A stretch of DNA of 20,354 nucleotides. It comes from Oscillospiraceae bacterium (GTDB taxonomy: Bacteria; Bacillota_A; Clostridia; Oscillospirales; CAG-272). The translations under genes were made by a program, and so were the position numbers. Every line of letters starts with the position of its first letter. Position 1 is the stretch's first letter. The stretch spans positions 1 through 20,354 of the forward strand of contig SVRU01000049.1 in NCBI GenBank assembly GCA_015064665.1, in the 5' to 3' direction. The notes under the pieces were generated by a model. The model searched no databases. It was not told the origin of the DNA and saw nothing but the letters and a program-made list of their open reading frames with translations. Below, one piece after another: positions 1 to 7,410 of the stretch.

Positions 1-98
1 CAGCGAAGCTGACTGAGGGATTGTTTTGTGTAGATTATCGCTTTTTACAATCCCTCCGTCACGGCAAGCCGTGCCACCTCCCTTTACACAAGGGAGGC
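1..98. repeat. Dispersed clostridial stem-loop repeat (head-to-head fragments)
   Basis: Bases 15-24 are an exact inverted repeat of 47-56. Further compact hairpins follow: CACGGC/GCCGTG at 60-73 and CCTCCCTT/AAGGGAGG at 77-97. The bases CAGCGAAGCTG at 1-11 are themselves a palindrome. From memory, sequence of this form (CCTCC, GTCACGGC..GCCGTG, CCACCTCCC..GGGAGG) is a high-copy intergenic repeat in many gut Clostridia. Here one half-copy appears to face another. No protein is encoded. The family identity is recalled and was not searched. Confidence 0.6.
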
Positions 99-109
99 TT
101 GGTTTTAGT

Positions 110-175
110 CCCGCTTGAGCGGGGTTTGGTAACAAATGCATGGCTGACAGGCCAATAAAAGACGCACTTGTGCGT
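110..175. repeat. Small intergenic hairpins
   Basis: Two further perfect small palindromes lie between the repeat and the putP terminator: CCCGCT/AGCGGG at 110-123 and ACGCAC/GTGCGT at 162-175. They continue the hairpin-rich character of 1-98 and may belong to the same repeat unit. No open reading frame with a ribosome binding site is present in this stretch. Confidence 0.35.
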
Positions 176-213
176 TGCCAGTAACGTTTAGGGTTTTACC
201 CGAAAATGAAATA

Positions 214-237
214 CCCCCGGTTTGACCGGGGGATTTT
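214..237. terminator. Rho-independent terminator, likely bidirectional
   Basis: An 8-bp GC-rich stem, CCCCCGGT (214-221) with ACCGGGGG (225-232), has a 3-base loop. On the plus strand it is followed by ATTTTTATTTT, a good U-tract for a gene entering from the left. On the minus strand the downstream side is T-rich (TATTTCATTTTC), so it can also end the putP transcript, whose stop codon is about 15 bases away. Confidence 0.7.
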
Positions 238-247
238 TATTTTAATT

Positions 248-1741
248 TTATTCTTCGCAGGGAGCGGTTGCCGCATCAAAGATGTCGGTAATTTCCTTTG
301 AAGGTTTTTTGTCGAGTAACGTCACGGTAACTGCCGCAATCATGCTTGCGGCGAAGCCGGGAATAAGCTCGTAAATTCCGGTGGAAGATGAGAGGAAAAT
401 AAGCCAAATAACGTTGACGGCTGCTCCGACGATAACGCCGGCAAGTGCTCCTTTATAGGTGAATCTGCGCCAGAAGATCGAAAGAAGAATTACGGAGCCA
501 AATGACGAACCGAAGCCTGCCCAAGCGTTTTCAACGAGATTCATAATTGCCTGCGCTCCGTCGCCCTCGCTGCTTGCGATAAAATACGCGGTGATTGCTA
601 TCAGTATGACTACTCCGCGGCCAACCCAAAGAATTTCGTTATCGGACGCGTTTTTGCGTATAAGCGGTTTATAGATATCGGAGGTGAAGGATGACGATGC
701 TACGAGAAGCTGACTGTCAGCCGTAGACATTGACGCTGCTATAATTGCCGAAAGAATAATGCCTGAGATTGCAGCAGGGAAGAGCAATCTTGAAAGCTCA
801 ACGAATATCATGCTTTGTTTTTCATTTGCAAGAAGCTCTTCTCCGATAAGAATTCTTCCGAAAAGAGCTATAAAAATTACAGCTCCGAGGGCAAGAACGA
901 CCCATATGATTGCAACGGTTGCCGCTTTTTTTGCCATTGAGGGTTTTTTGAATGCCATAAATCTGACGAGTATATGAGGCATACCGAAGTATCCGAGTCC
1001 CCAACCGAGTCCGCTTGCAATTTCCGCAGGCGATGCTTCAAACAAGTTTTTAACGAAGATATAAGCCGTTCCGTCTTTTGAAATTACCTCTTTGTCGAGA
1101 ACGGAGTAGTCAAGATCTTTTGTGATTGCGATAATAATCGGAACGGCAAGTACCGCTACAAGCATCAAAATACCCTGGAAAAAGTCGGTCCAACAAACAG
1201 CCTTATATCCGCCGAGAAATGTGTAAAGAATCAGAATTGATGCGAATATAACCATTGCAACGCTTCTCTTTATATTGAAAAGCGAGGTGAAAACATCGGT
1301 TCCTGCCACGAATGCCGAAGCAACGTAAAGCGTGAAGAAAACGAGAAAAACAACCGCACAGGCAACCTGAAGCACGCGGCTCTTGGTTGCAAATCTGTTT
1401 GAAAGATATTGCGGAAGGGTGATAGAATCACCTGCCGCCTCTGAAAAGCGGCGAAGACGGCGGGCGACGAGTATCCAGTTAAGAGCAGTACCCAAAGCAA
1501 GACCGATTCCTATCCATGCCTGACCGAGACCGAATGCCAAAATGCTTCCCGGCAGACCCATAAGCAGCCATGCGCTCATGTCCGACGCCTGCGCGCTCAT
1601 TGCGCTGACCCACGGTCCCATACTCTTTCCGCCAAGGAAATAATCCTTGTCGGTTCTGCTCTTTGAGCGGAAGAAAAATAGAATTCCGATGCCTAACATT
1701 GCTATAAAATAAATAATTAAAACAAAAACTTCCCAGTTCAA
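248..1741 (-). CDS. putP: Sodium/proline symporter (SSS family, PutP)
   Basis: This is an integral membrane Na+/L-proline cotransporter of the sodium:solute symporter family. It has 497 residues, the usual PutP length, with about 13 hydrophobic segments. Recognition rests on the N-terminal block LGGKSMGPWVSAMSAQASDM followed by SAWLLMGLPG, closely matching E. coli PutP. The Na+-site aspartate is D54 (Asp55 in E. coli), and the sodium-site Ser/Thr pair S339-T340 lies in SMSTADSQLL (Ser340-Thr341 in E. coli). The start is TTG at 1741-1739: AAGGAG at 1755-1750 sits 8 bases upstream and no ATG lies close by; translation begins MNWEVFVL. A TATAAT promoter is visible upstream, divergent from the DUF3221 lipoprotein gene. 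It probably imports proline as nitrogen/carbon source or osmolyte. Family assignment is firm; substrate is inferred from similarity. Confidence 0.93.
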   Translation of the reverse strand: MNWEVFVLIIYFIAMLGIGILFFFRSKSRTDKDYFLGGKSMGPWVSAMSAQASDMSAWLLMGLPGSILAFGLGQAWIGIGLALGTALNWILVARRLRRFSEAAGDSITLPQYLSNRFATKSRVLQVACAVVFLVFFTLYVASAFVAGTDVFTSLFNIKRSVAMVIFASILILYTFLGGYKAVCWTDFFQGILMLVAVLAVPIIIAITKDLDYSVLDKEVISKDGTAYIFVKNLFEASPAEIASGLGWGLGYFGMPHILVRFMAFKKPSMAKKAATVAIIWVVLALGAVIFIALFGRILIGEELLANEKQSMIFVELSRLLFPAAISGIILSAIIAASMSTADSQLLVASSSFTSDIYKPLIRKNASDNEILWVGRGVVILIAITAYFIASSEGDGAQAIMNLVENAWAGFGSSFGSVILLSIFWRRFTYKGALAGVIVGAAVNVIWLIFLSSSTGIYELIPGFAASMIAAVTVTLLDKKPSKEITDIFDAATAPCEE

Positions 1742-1749
1742 AGTAAAGT

Positions 1750-1755
1750 CTCCTT
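1750..1755 (-). promoter_or_regulatory. Ribosome binding site fixing the TTG start of putP
   Basis: AAGGAG read on the minus strand lies 8 bases before TTG at 1741-1739. This ideal spacing decides the non-ATG start, since no ATG lies near the N-terminus of the conserved protein. Confidence 0.75.
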
Positions 1756-1763
1756 AAACGAAA

Positions 1764-1793
1764 ATTATACTAGTATTTTACCATATCAGCCAA
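1764..1793 (-). promoter_or_regulatory. Sigma-A promoter of putP
   Basis: On the minus strand, -35 TTGGCT (1793-1788) and a perfect -10 TATAAT (1769-1764) are separated by 18 bases. The expected transcription start is just upstream of the ribosome binding site, giving a very short leader. Confidence 0.5.
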
Positions 1794-1846
1794 TAAAAAT
1801 CAATCTTTATATTGTATTTTTAATAGCACAACGGCGAAATATTGTA

Positions 1847-1876
1847 TTGACATATTAGGTCGGAAAGTGATACAAT
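1847..1876 (+). promoter_or_regulatory. Sigma-A promoter of the DUF3221 lipoprotein gene
   Basis: A perfect -35 TTGACA (1847-1852) and -10 TACAAT (1871-1876) are separated by 18 bases. The predicted start near 1883 precedes the ribosome binding site at 1891. The promoter is divergent from that of putP in the same 165-bp intergenic region. Confidence 0.75.
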
Positions 1877-1890
1877 ATTAATATAATAAC

Positions 1891-1898
1891 AGAGGTGG
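1891..1898 (+). promoter_or_regulatory. Ribosome binding site deciding the lipoprotein start
   Basis: AGAGGTGG ends 8 bases before ATG 1907. It overlaps the alternative GTG at 1895, which therefore cannot be the start. Confidence 0.7.
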
Positions 1899-1906
1899 TA
1901 GACAGT

Positions 1907-2242
1907 ATGAAAAAACTGAGCCTTGTTGCTTTAATTTTGATTTTACCTATGCTATTTGCATGCGGAAAGAGTGAGGATAACGGTTTGAAGGATTTGTTTC
2001 AAATGAAGACGAAGGTAACAGCCGTAAGCGAAAAAATAGAGGTGGAAGTAATTGAATCGGAATATACGTCGGGGGTGTATTGGATAATAATCTCGGACGA
2101 TACCGTTTTTGAGAATTCCAAAGGAAAAAAGATAGCTAAGGATGATATAAAGCCGGGTGATACCGTAATTATAACCTACAACGGTCAGATTATGATGAGC
2201 TATCCTCCGCAGACGGTTGCGATAAAAATCCAAAAGCAATAA
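1907..2242 (+). CDS. Small DUF3221 (YobA-like) lipoprotein
   Basis: This is a secreted, lipid-anchored protein of 111 residues and unknown function. The N-terminus is a lipoprotein signal: two lysines, a hydrophobic run, then LFAC with the lipidation cysteine at residue 19. The mature part resembles the small beta-rich DUF3221 domain: a central VYWIIISDDTVFE strand, GKKIAKDDIKPGDTVIITY, and the terminal SYPPQTVAIKI that matches the family's SYPaqa signature. ATG 1907 is preferred over an in-frame GTG at 1895, because that GTG lies inside the ribosome binding site AGAGGTGG (1891-1898). It has its own near-consensus promoter and stands alone between the divergent putP and the ceramidase-fold pair. 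The domain call is from memory of the family pattern. Confidence 0.75.
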   Translation: MKKLSLVALILILPMLFACGKSEDNGLKDLFQMKTKVTAVSEKIEVEVIESEYTSGVYWIIISDDTVFENSKGKKIAKDDIKPGDTVIITYNGQIMMSYPPQTVAIKIQKQ

Positions 2243-2279
2243 GATTAAACAACAAAAGCATTAGATTTTTGGGTTTTTT
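2224..2279 (+). terminator. Possible AT-rich terminator after the lipoprotein gene
   Basis: AAAAATCCAAAA (2224-2235) can pair over 12 positions, with one G-U, with TTTTGGGTTTTT (2267-2278). The pair encloses a 31-base loop and runs into a T-tract. The stem is weak and overlaps the last codons. Confidence 0.35.
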
Positions 2280-2293
2280 ATTTAAAAATTCCA

Positions 2294-2322
2294 TTTACCT
2301 TGCGAACTTTGTGTGATAGAAT
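2294..2322 (+). promoter_or_regulatory. Promoter of the ceramidase-fold gene pair
   Basis: -35 TTTACC (2294-2299) and -10 TAGAAT (2317-2322) have a 17-base spacer. The predicted start near 2329 leaves a leader of about 28 bases before ATG 2357. Confidence 0.5.
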
Positions 2323-2343
2323 GTTAAAAGAAAAATATTTTGC

Positions 2344-2349
2344 AAGGAG
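2344..2349 (+). promoter_or_regulatory. Ribosome binding site deciding the start of the first ceramidase-fold gene
   Basis: AAGGAG lies 7 bases before ATG 2357. That ATG opens MKCGFSKV, the same opening as in the tandem paralogue, so an in-frame upstream ATG at 2300 (19 extra residues) is rejected. Confidence 0.8.
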
Positions 2350-2356
2350 ATTTATC

Positions 2357-3763
2357 ATGAAATGCGGTTTTTCCAAGGTTTGTATAACACCGAATGTTGG
2401 CGACGTTATGGGCGGCACTTACGAATTGAAGCACGCAGAGGGGGTGCTTGACGAGCTTTACGCAAGAGCCGTATCCTTTGATGACGGAGAGAAAAAGTCA
2501 ATAATAGTCTCGCTCGACTTGTGCTATATGGGGACGGAGGAATGTGACGGGGCAAGAGAGCGCATATCGCACGAATGCGGAGTTGATATAGATGCGATCA
2601 TGCTCACCTGCACACACACTCATTCAGGACCTCTTGCATCCTATGCGATGGCTGAAAGTTATTCAAAGGAAGATAAAAAGCTTGTATTTGATTATTGCGC
2701 GATACTTGTTGATAGAATTTGCGAAGCAGCAAGACGGGCGTTTGACTCACTTCTTCCTGCAAAATTTTACACGGCTACCGATAAAGCGGAAGGAATCGCG
2801 CACGTAAGAACCTTTAGAATGAAGGACGGAAGTGTGGTCACCAATCCCGGCATGGACTGGAACTCGAGCGGCGACCCCATAACCTGCTGTCCCATTCCCG
2901 ATAACACCGGCGTTGAGAGTCCTCTTTTTATACCGAATGAAACGGTTAAAATACTTAAGATTAAAAGAGAAGGCGGAGAGGACGTTTGCCTCGTAAACTT
3001 CGCTCTGCACGCTACCTGCACGCATCTTAGAAAAATATCTGCGGATTTCCCCGGATTTTTATGCTCTACCGTAGAGCGCGCTATTGACAACGTTAACTGT
3101 GTGTTTATTCAATCAGCGCAGGGAGACGTAGCTCAGATTAACCGAAATCCTTCAGATGCAGAAAAAAGATTTCTTGCTGAGGATAACCAAAACTTTGGCG
3201 AAACCAGAAATAAGGCAAGACAGGTAGGTCAGGTCCTTGCGGCGTCAGTGTTAAAAAATTATATGACCGCAGAAGAGGTTGCGGCAAATAAGATATCTTA
3301 TGGAAAAAAAGAAGTTGCGCTTCCCGCAAACAAGGACGACGAGAACTACGAAGAGGCGCTCAGAGTAGCAAAGCTTCATGCAGAAGGGCGTCATCACGAG
3401 CTTCCTTACGATGGAATGGAGCTTGTAACCTTCGTTGCGAATGCCGAAAGAATAGTAAGAATGAAGTCAGCTCCCGACTTTTTTAAGTACAATTTTTTTG
3501 CGATGGCAATCGGAGATTTTGCATTTCTTGGAATTCCGGGTGAGGTCTTTACTGAGATTGGCAATATGATTCGTGAGGCATCTCCTTACGAGCATCTTAT
3601 GCTCTGCGGAATATCAAACGTAATGTCTACGTACTTCCCGGGAAGCACGGCTCAGCGCGCGGGCGGTTACGAGGTTGTGACGAGCAATATCGGTTTGGGC
3701 TCGGACAAGATTATTCAAGAGGGCACGCGTGAGCTTCTTCTTGAGATAAAGGAAACAAAATAA
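2357..3763 (+). CDS. Neutral/alkaline ceramidase N-terminal-fold protein, copy 1
   Basis: The protein has 468 residues and the fold of the catalytic N-terminal domain of neutral ceramidases (zinc amidases that cleave N-acyl sphingosine). It has no signal peptide and lacks the C-terminal immunoglobulin-like domain, so it should act in the cytoplasm. Zinc-site motifs are intact: TCTHTHSGP (H87, H89), NFALHAT (H218) and GIPGEVF (E396). A TYFP...GGYE segment (about 425-439) corresponds to the region supplying the tyrosine ligand. Q/GD-VAQINRNP (about 252-265) is the usual substrate-cleft strand. It is followed after 25 bases by a close paralogue. The true substrate is probably a small amide or ester rather than ceramide; short cytosolic members of this family are common but largely uncharacterised. 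Family call is strong, substrate unknown. Confidence 0.85.
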   Translation: MKCGFSKVCITPNVGDVMGGTYELKHAEGVLDELYARAVSFDDGEKKSIIVSLDLCYMGTEECDGARERISHECGVDIDAIMLTCTHTHSGPLASYAMAESYSKEDKKLVFDYCAILVDRICEAARRAFDSLLPAKFYTATDKAEGIAHVRTFRMKDGSVVTNPGMDWNSSGDPITCCPIPDNTGVESPLFIPNETVKILKIKREGGEDVCLVNFALHATCTHLRKISADFPGFLCSTVERAIDNVNCVFIQSAQGDVAQINRNPSDAEKRFLAEDNQNFGETRNKARQVGQVLAASVLKNYMTAEEVAANKISYGKKEVALPANKDDENYEEALRVAKLHAEGRHHELPYDGMELVTFVANAERIVRMKSAPDFFKYNFFAMAIGDFAFLGIPGEVFTEIGNMIREASPYEHLMLCGISNVMSTYFPGSTAQRAGGYEVVTSNIGLGSDKIIQEGTRELLLEIKETK

Positions 3764-3788
3764 AGATTACATATTTGGAGAATATATT

Positions 3789-5198
3789 ATGAAATGCGGT
3801 TTTTCAAGAGTTGAAATTACACCTAAAATCGGCGCTGTCATGGCGGGAACTATGGAACTTAAACATTGCATCGGCGTACTTGACGACCTGTACGTCAGAG
3901 CTGTTGCATTTGACGACGGAGAAAGAAAGGCACTTATAATTTCTATCGATTTGTGCAATATGGCTACTGCCGTTAACGACGAATGCAGAAAACGTATATC
4001 CGAAGAGTGCGGAGTTGATAAAGATGCTATTATGCTCACCTGCATTCACACTCATGCAGGTCCGCTTGCCAACACAGATGATGCCAGAACAAACAAATAC
4101 AGTGAGCAGATCATAGCTCAGGTTGCTGAGTATTGCGAGTTCCTTACAGAGAAAATATGCGAGTCGGCAAGGCTTGCATTTGAAGATACTACACCTGCAA
4201 AATTTTACACGGCTACCGATAAAGCCGAGGGAATCGCGCATATAAGAAGGCAAATAATGAAGGACGGAAGCGTTGTAACGAATCCCGGAATGGATTGGAA
4301 CTGTAGCGGCGACCCGATAACCTGCTGTCCCATTCCCGACAACACCGACGTAGCACATGCTCTCGGCGAGCCGAACGAAACCGTAAAAATTCTTAAAATT
4401 GAGCGCGAGGGTAAAAATGACATTTGTTTTGTAAACTTTGGTTTGCATGCAACTTCCGCTCACGTAAGAAAAATCTCGGCTGATTACCCCGGCAGACTTT
4501 GTGCCATAGTTGAAAGAGCTATCGATAACGTGAATTGTGTATTTATTCAAGGCGCAGAGGGCGACGTAGCTCAGATAAACCGCAATCCGTCGGAAGCGGA
4601 AAAGAGATTTCTTATCGAAGATAATGAGAACAAGGGTGAAACGCTTAACAAAACTACTCAGATAGCTCAGGTCCTTGCCGCTGCGGTTCTCAGAAAATAT
4701 ATGCTTGCCGAAGAGGTGGATATAAGCAAAATAACCTTTGGCAAAAAGGAGCTTTCTCTTCCCGCAAATAAAGACGATGCGAACTATGATGAAGCATTAA
4801 GAATCGTCAAGCTTCATGAAGAGGGGCGTCATCACGAGCTTCCTTACGAAGGAATGGCTCTTGTAACCGTTCTTGCAAATGCAAAGAGAATCGTCAGAAT
4901 GAAAACCGCTCCGGATTTCTTTAATTATAGCTTTTTTGCAATATCTTTGGGAAATTTTGCCTTCATAGGAACTCCGGGTGAGCTTTTTTGCGAGCTTGGA
5001 AACCGTATTGTTGATGCCTCGCCCTTTGAATATACCATGCTATGCGCTATAACCAACGTTAGAAGCACGTACTTTTTAACGAGCAAGGCGCTTAGAGAGG
5101 GCGGATATGAGGCTGTTACCAGCAATATTGGAATCGGAGCTGACGACATTATGGTCGAGGGCTCAAGGGAGCTTCTTGAACGGGTGAAGAATTCATAA
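3789..5198 (+). CDS. Neutral/alkaline ceramidase N-terminal-fold protein, copy 2
   Basis: This 469-residue tandem paralogue has the same architecture and zinc motifs as its neighbour: TCIHTHAGP (H87, H89), NFGLHAT (H220) and GTPGELF (E398). By direct count 35 of the first 50 residues are identical to copy 1. Some internal nucleotide blocks are nearly identical, for example around 2760-2805 and 4199-4244. It starts at ATG 3789 behind TTTGGAGA and shares the upstream promoter, since there is no terminator in the 25-base gap. Differences cluster around residues 94-110, where copy 2 has an insertion near the first histidine motif, which could alter substrate choice. A bidirectional terminator follows. 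Family call is strong; substrate unknown. Confidence 0.85.
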   Translation: MKCGFSRVEITPKIGAVMAGTMELKHCIGVLDDLYVRAVAFDDGERKALIISIDLCNMATAVNDECRKRISEECGVDKDAIMLTCIHTHAGPLANTDDARTNKYSEQIIAQVAEYCEFLTEKICESARLAFEDTTPAKFYTATDKAEGIAHIRRQIMKDGSVVTNPGMDWNCSGDPITCCPIPDNTDVAHALGEPNETVKILKIEREGKNDICFVNFGLHATSAHVRKISADYPGRLCAIVERAIDNVNCVFIQGAEGDVAQINRNPSEAEKRFLIEDNENKGETLNKTTQIAQVLAAAVLRKYMLAEEVDISKITFGKKELSLPANKDDANYDEALRIVKLHEEGRHHELPYEGMALVTVLANAKRIVRMKTAPDFFNYSFFAISLGNFAFIGTPGELFCELGNRIVDASPFEYTMLCAITNVRSTYFLTSKALREGGYEAVTSNIGIGADDIMVEGSRELLERVKNS

Positions 5199-5204
5199 AA
5201 AAAA

Positions 5205-5265
5205 CAAGGCGCGAACAGTGTAATGCTCTTAGGGGAGTATCACATTGTTCGCGCTTCGTTTTTTT
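5205..5265. terminator. Bidirectional Rho-independent terminator
   Basis: A 13-bp stem, GCGCGAACAGTGT (5209-5221) with ACATTGTTCGCGC (5242-5254), contains one G-U pair and a 20-base loop. T-runs flank it on both strands: TTCGTTTTTTT on plus, and TTGTTTTTTTT read on minus. It separates the convergent ceramidase-fold operon and the MmgE/PrpD gene. Confidence 0.85.
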
Positions 5266-5273
5266 GCAGCAGT

Positions 5274-6608
5274 TTATTTTCTGAATTTAGGAGAATTTAT
5301 CTCGTCAACAAGCGTTCTTATAGAAACGTCTTCGTCCGAGCTTATAAGTCGGATCGCTCTGTTTCTGCCCTCTTTTGTTAACACGGGGGCAGTTATGCGG
5401 TGGAATTTGTCCGCGAGCCATTCAATTCCAATGTTCTCGTGTGCCTCGCCGCGAGGCTCGCATTCGTCAGAGATATACGTCTTGCCGTCGAGAGTTGTAA
5501 TTTCCGCACGGCATATTCTTTTCGCGGGGAATTGTGCGTCAAGCTTTTCATCAACCTCAAATGAAAGCTTTTTCATCATATCAAGCGTCTTTGCGTCGTT
5601 CAGCGCATCGTCAAATATTCGGTCAATTCCGAAATCGCCGTAAACGATAGATGCCGCCACAGGATAGGCTATGTTGTACTGTGCTTCATCTGCCGTTTTA
5701 GGTTCGATCTTTGACAGCATTGTAGCACGTTTAAAGGTCTTTATGGTTACACGGGCTATATTTTCGCACTTAATGCCGTTCTCCTTCATCAGAGAAATGC
5801 AGGCGTCTATGGCAGGGTGAGCCCATCTGCAACAGGGGTATGGCTTGAAATAGAGATCCATGATCAGATATTTTTCGCCGAGATCATCAAGATAATGCCG
5901 ATATTCATCTGCTTCCAACAGATTTTTGTTTCCGACGAAGCCGCACATGGCATCCATAACCGCAAGAGTTCCCGTCATAACGCCAAACGGTACGCCGTCT
6001 TTATTCATAGAGGGGTATTCCACGCTTCTGATTCCCGGCACAAGCGGCGCGTTGAATTCGGCTATCGAAATTGCGTTGTTCAACTCTTCTTTTGTGAAGC
6101 CGTAGATCTTTCCGACACCGACAGCAACACCTATCGCTCCGAACGTGCCGCTTGAGTGCGCGTAGTTATAATAATCCATGATCGCCGCACCGCTTCTGAT
6201 CGACGCCTCGTATGCAGCCAGCATAGCTGACAGGAATTCATTGCGCGATATGTTTTTTTCATAAGCTGCGGCTAAGAGCGCACCGACAAAAGAGGTTCCG
6301 GGATGCGCCCGCGTCATATTATGTCCGTCGTCTATATCGTATGCATTGGACGAGTGACCCATAGCGCATGATGCACCCATGAAATTCAATTTTTTATCTG
6401 TGCCTATTACGGATATATCGCCCGTGCCGTAAATTTTTTCGGCAAGAGCAAGCCCCGCTTTGAATTGGTCGCTTTTGCTTCCGACCGCAAGCGCACCCAT
6501 AAGGTCTATAAAGCAACCCTTTAATCTGGTCTGCACCTCTTCGGGAAGCTTTTCCCACCGAGTAGCAATGATAAAGTTTTCAAGCTTATAATCGGTTATA
6601 AAATTCAT
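5274..6608 (-). CDS. MmgE/PrpD family protein
   Basis: This is a cytoplasmic enzyme of the MmgE/PrpD fold, 444 residues (usual length 440-480). The family includes 2-methylcitrate dehydratase, aconitate decarboxylase and iminodisuccinate epimerase, which act on tricarboxylic or dicarboxylic acids. An all-helical N-terminal domain carries the conserved acidic/histidine block DIDDGHNMTRAHPG (91-104). The C-terminal alpha/beta part carries YPCCRWAHPAID (257-268) and DEAQYNIAYPVAAS (307-320), all typical. The start ATG is at 6608-6606 with GGAG (6619-6616) 7 bases upstream. It lies 55 bases after the C39-like gene and is probably cotranscribed with it. No methylcitrate synthase or methylisocitrate lyase is nearby, so a propionate role is unsupported; epimerisation or dehydration of another small acid is more likely. 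Confidence 0.88.
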   Translation of the reverse strand: MNFITDYKLENFIIATRWEKLPEEVQTRLKGCFIDLMGALAVGSKSDQFKAGLALAEKIYGTGDISVIGTDKKLNFMGASCAMGHSSNAYDIDDGHNMTRAHPGTSFVGALLAAAYEKNISRNEFLSAMLAAYEASIRSGAAIMDYYNYAHSSGTFGAIGVAVGVGKIYGFTKEELNNAISIAEFNAPLVPGIRSVEYPSMNKDGVPFGVMTGTLAVMDAMCGFVGNKNLLEADEYRHYLDDLGEKYLIMDLYFKPYPCCRWAHPAIDACISLMKENGIKCENIARVTIKTFKRATMLSKIEPKTADEAQYNIAYPVAASIVYGDFGIDRIFDDALNDAKTLDMMKKLSFEVDEKLDAQFPAKRICRAEITTLDGKTYISDECEPRGEAHENIGIEWLADKFHRITAPVLTKEGRNRAIRLISSDEDVSIRTLVDEINSPKFRK

Positions 6609-6663
6609 AAAAAAGCTCCATAATAATTATATCATCGCACGCTGCGTGCCGATTTATGCGGAA

Positions 6664-7242
6664 TTAATTTTTTCTTTTGAAAAGATGATATTTGACACGG
6701 CCGGGCTTGGTTTCGGCGTCAACCGTGTTGACGTCGCAATAAAGGAAGGGCGCGCGTGAAAAATCTACTTTGCCCGCGCGTTCGGGAAGTGTAAATTTTT
6801 CAGGCGTGTACGACGGGTCAAGAATGCAAAACTCCTTTCCGTCGGTTGAGATAAGCGAAATGTAGTGACCGCCTTTGGTAAAAAGGCCGATCTCTTGCCC
6901 TTCGGGAATTCCGACGTGAGCAATGATTTGACCGCCGTTTTGAAGATGTGCTATTGCCTCGGCAAGATCAGACGTTTTTGAGTATTCGATATCAAATTTT
7001 TCGGCAATGACCGGACCGAGCACGTTCATATCCGTACCGGTTTTGTGATTTGCAACACAGGCTTCTGATATTTTGACACATTCCCTGATATCAAGCACTT
7101 TGTCGGTGAGTATATCAAGCATCATGCAAACGCAACAAAGACCGCAACCTGATTTTGAAACGCTTCTGAGCCTTGGTTCAGCCTCCTTTACGTTTGTATA
7201 ATACGGTATATCGGGGTGCTCAAGCTGGTTTATATATTTCAT
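6664..7242 (-). CDS. C39-like (papain-fold) cysteine peptidase-like protein
   Basis: The 192-residue protein resembles the peptidase C39-like family. The catalytic triad is visible in order: C33 in SKSGCGLCC (family SGCGPTS), H126 in KGGHYISLI, and D142 in ILDPSYT. There is no signal peptide and no fused ABC transporter, so it is not a bacteriocin-exporting C39 protease. It probably acts in the cytoplasm on a peptide or amide bond, or is a transglutaminase/acyltransferase-like relative. An unusual cysteine cluster surrounds the nucleophile (C33, C36, C37, C39). The start ATG (7242-7240) has AGAGGAG upstream and a good minus-strand promoter. It is the first gene of a two-gene operon with the MmgE/PrpD gene. 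The triad supports the fold; substrate unknown. Confidence 0.78.
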   Translation of the reverse strand: MKYINQLEHPDIPYYTNVKEAEPRLRSVSKSGCGLCCVCMMLDILTDKVLDIRECVKISEACVANHKTGTDMNVLGPVIAEKFDIEYSKTSDLAEAIAHLQNGGQIIAHVGIPEGQEIGLFTKGGHYISLISTDGKEFCILDPSYTPEKFTLPERAGKVDFSRAPFLYCDVNTVDAETKPGRVKYHLFKRKN

Positions 7243-7278
7243 TTAAATTCTCCTCTAAGTTAAATTTAATGTTAATTC

Positions 7279-7306
7279 ATTATATCACATATAATTCTTT
7301 TTTCAA
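7279..7306 (-). promoter_or_regulatory. Promoter of the C39-like/MmgE-PrpD operon
   Basis: On the minus strand, -35 TTGAAA (7306-7301), a 16-base spacer and a perfect -10 TATAAT (7284-7279) precede a leader of about 30 bases. Confidence 0.55.
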
Positions 7307-7366
7307 TCAAATATCAAAAAATGGCATAATCTCTCTTATTTATGGCAAGAAACTGCATCAGATTTA

Positions 7367-7375
7367 TGAGATAAT
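7367..7375 (+). promoter_or_regulatory. Possible extended -10 promoter of the alanine dehydrogenase-like gene
   Basis: TGAGATAAT fits an extended -10 element (TGn plus GATAAT). No convincing -35 is visible. The predicted start near 7382 would give a leader of about 29 bases. Confidence 0.3.
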
Positions 7376-7410
7376 GTAATAAACATTAAAATATTGAAAG
7401 GTAATCGAAA

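Noticed and set aside
1..247. CRISPR array or small coding gene in the hairpin-rich left edge
   Set aside because: The palindromes differ in sequence and spacing, with no regular repeat-spacer pattern, and there is no open frame with a ribosome binding site.
822..1004. Short alternative frame inside putP
   Set aside because: It is contained in another frame of a well-conserved transporter gene and has no start signals.
2300..2356. Longer N-terminus for the first ceramidase-fold protein
   Set aside because: The extra 19 residues span the promoter -10 box and the AAGGAG site. The tandem paralogue starts at the equivalent MKCGFS position.
3804..4550. A 248-residue open frame on the minus strand
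   Set aside because: It lies wholly antisense to the second ceramidase-fold gene, shows no recognisable domain, and has no sign of a separate promoter or ribosome binding site. It is a shadow of a conserved coding region.
5274..6608. 2-methylcitrate dehydratase (prpD) of a propionate pathway
   Set aside because: The fold fits, but no prpB or prpC homologue is in the window and the neighbours do not suit propionate oxidation, so the specific name is not given.
6664..7242. Bacteriocin-processing C39 peptidase
   Set aside because: There are no ABC transporter or membrane segments and no precursor peptide gene nearby. Only the papain-like triad is shared.
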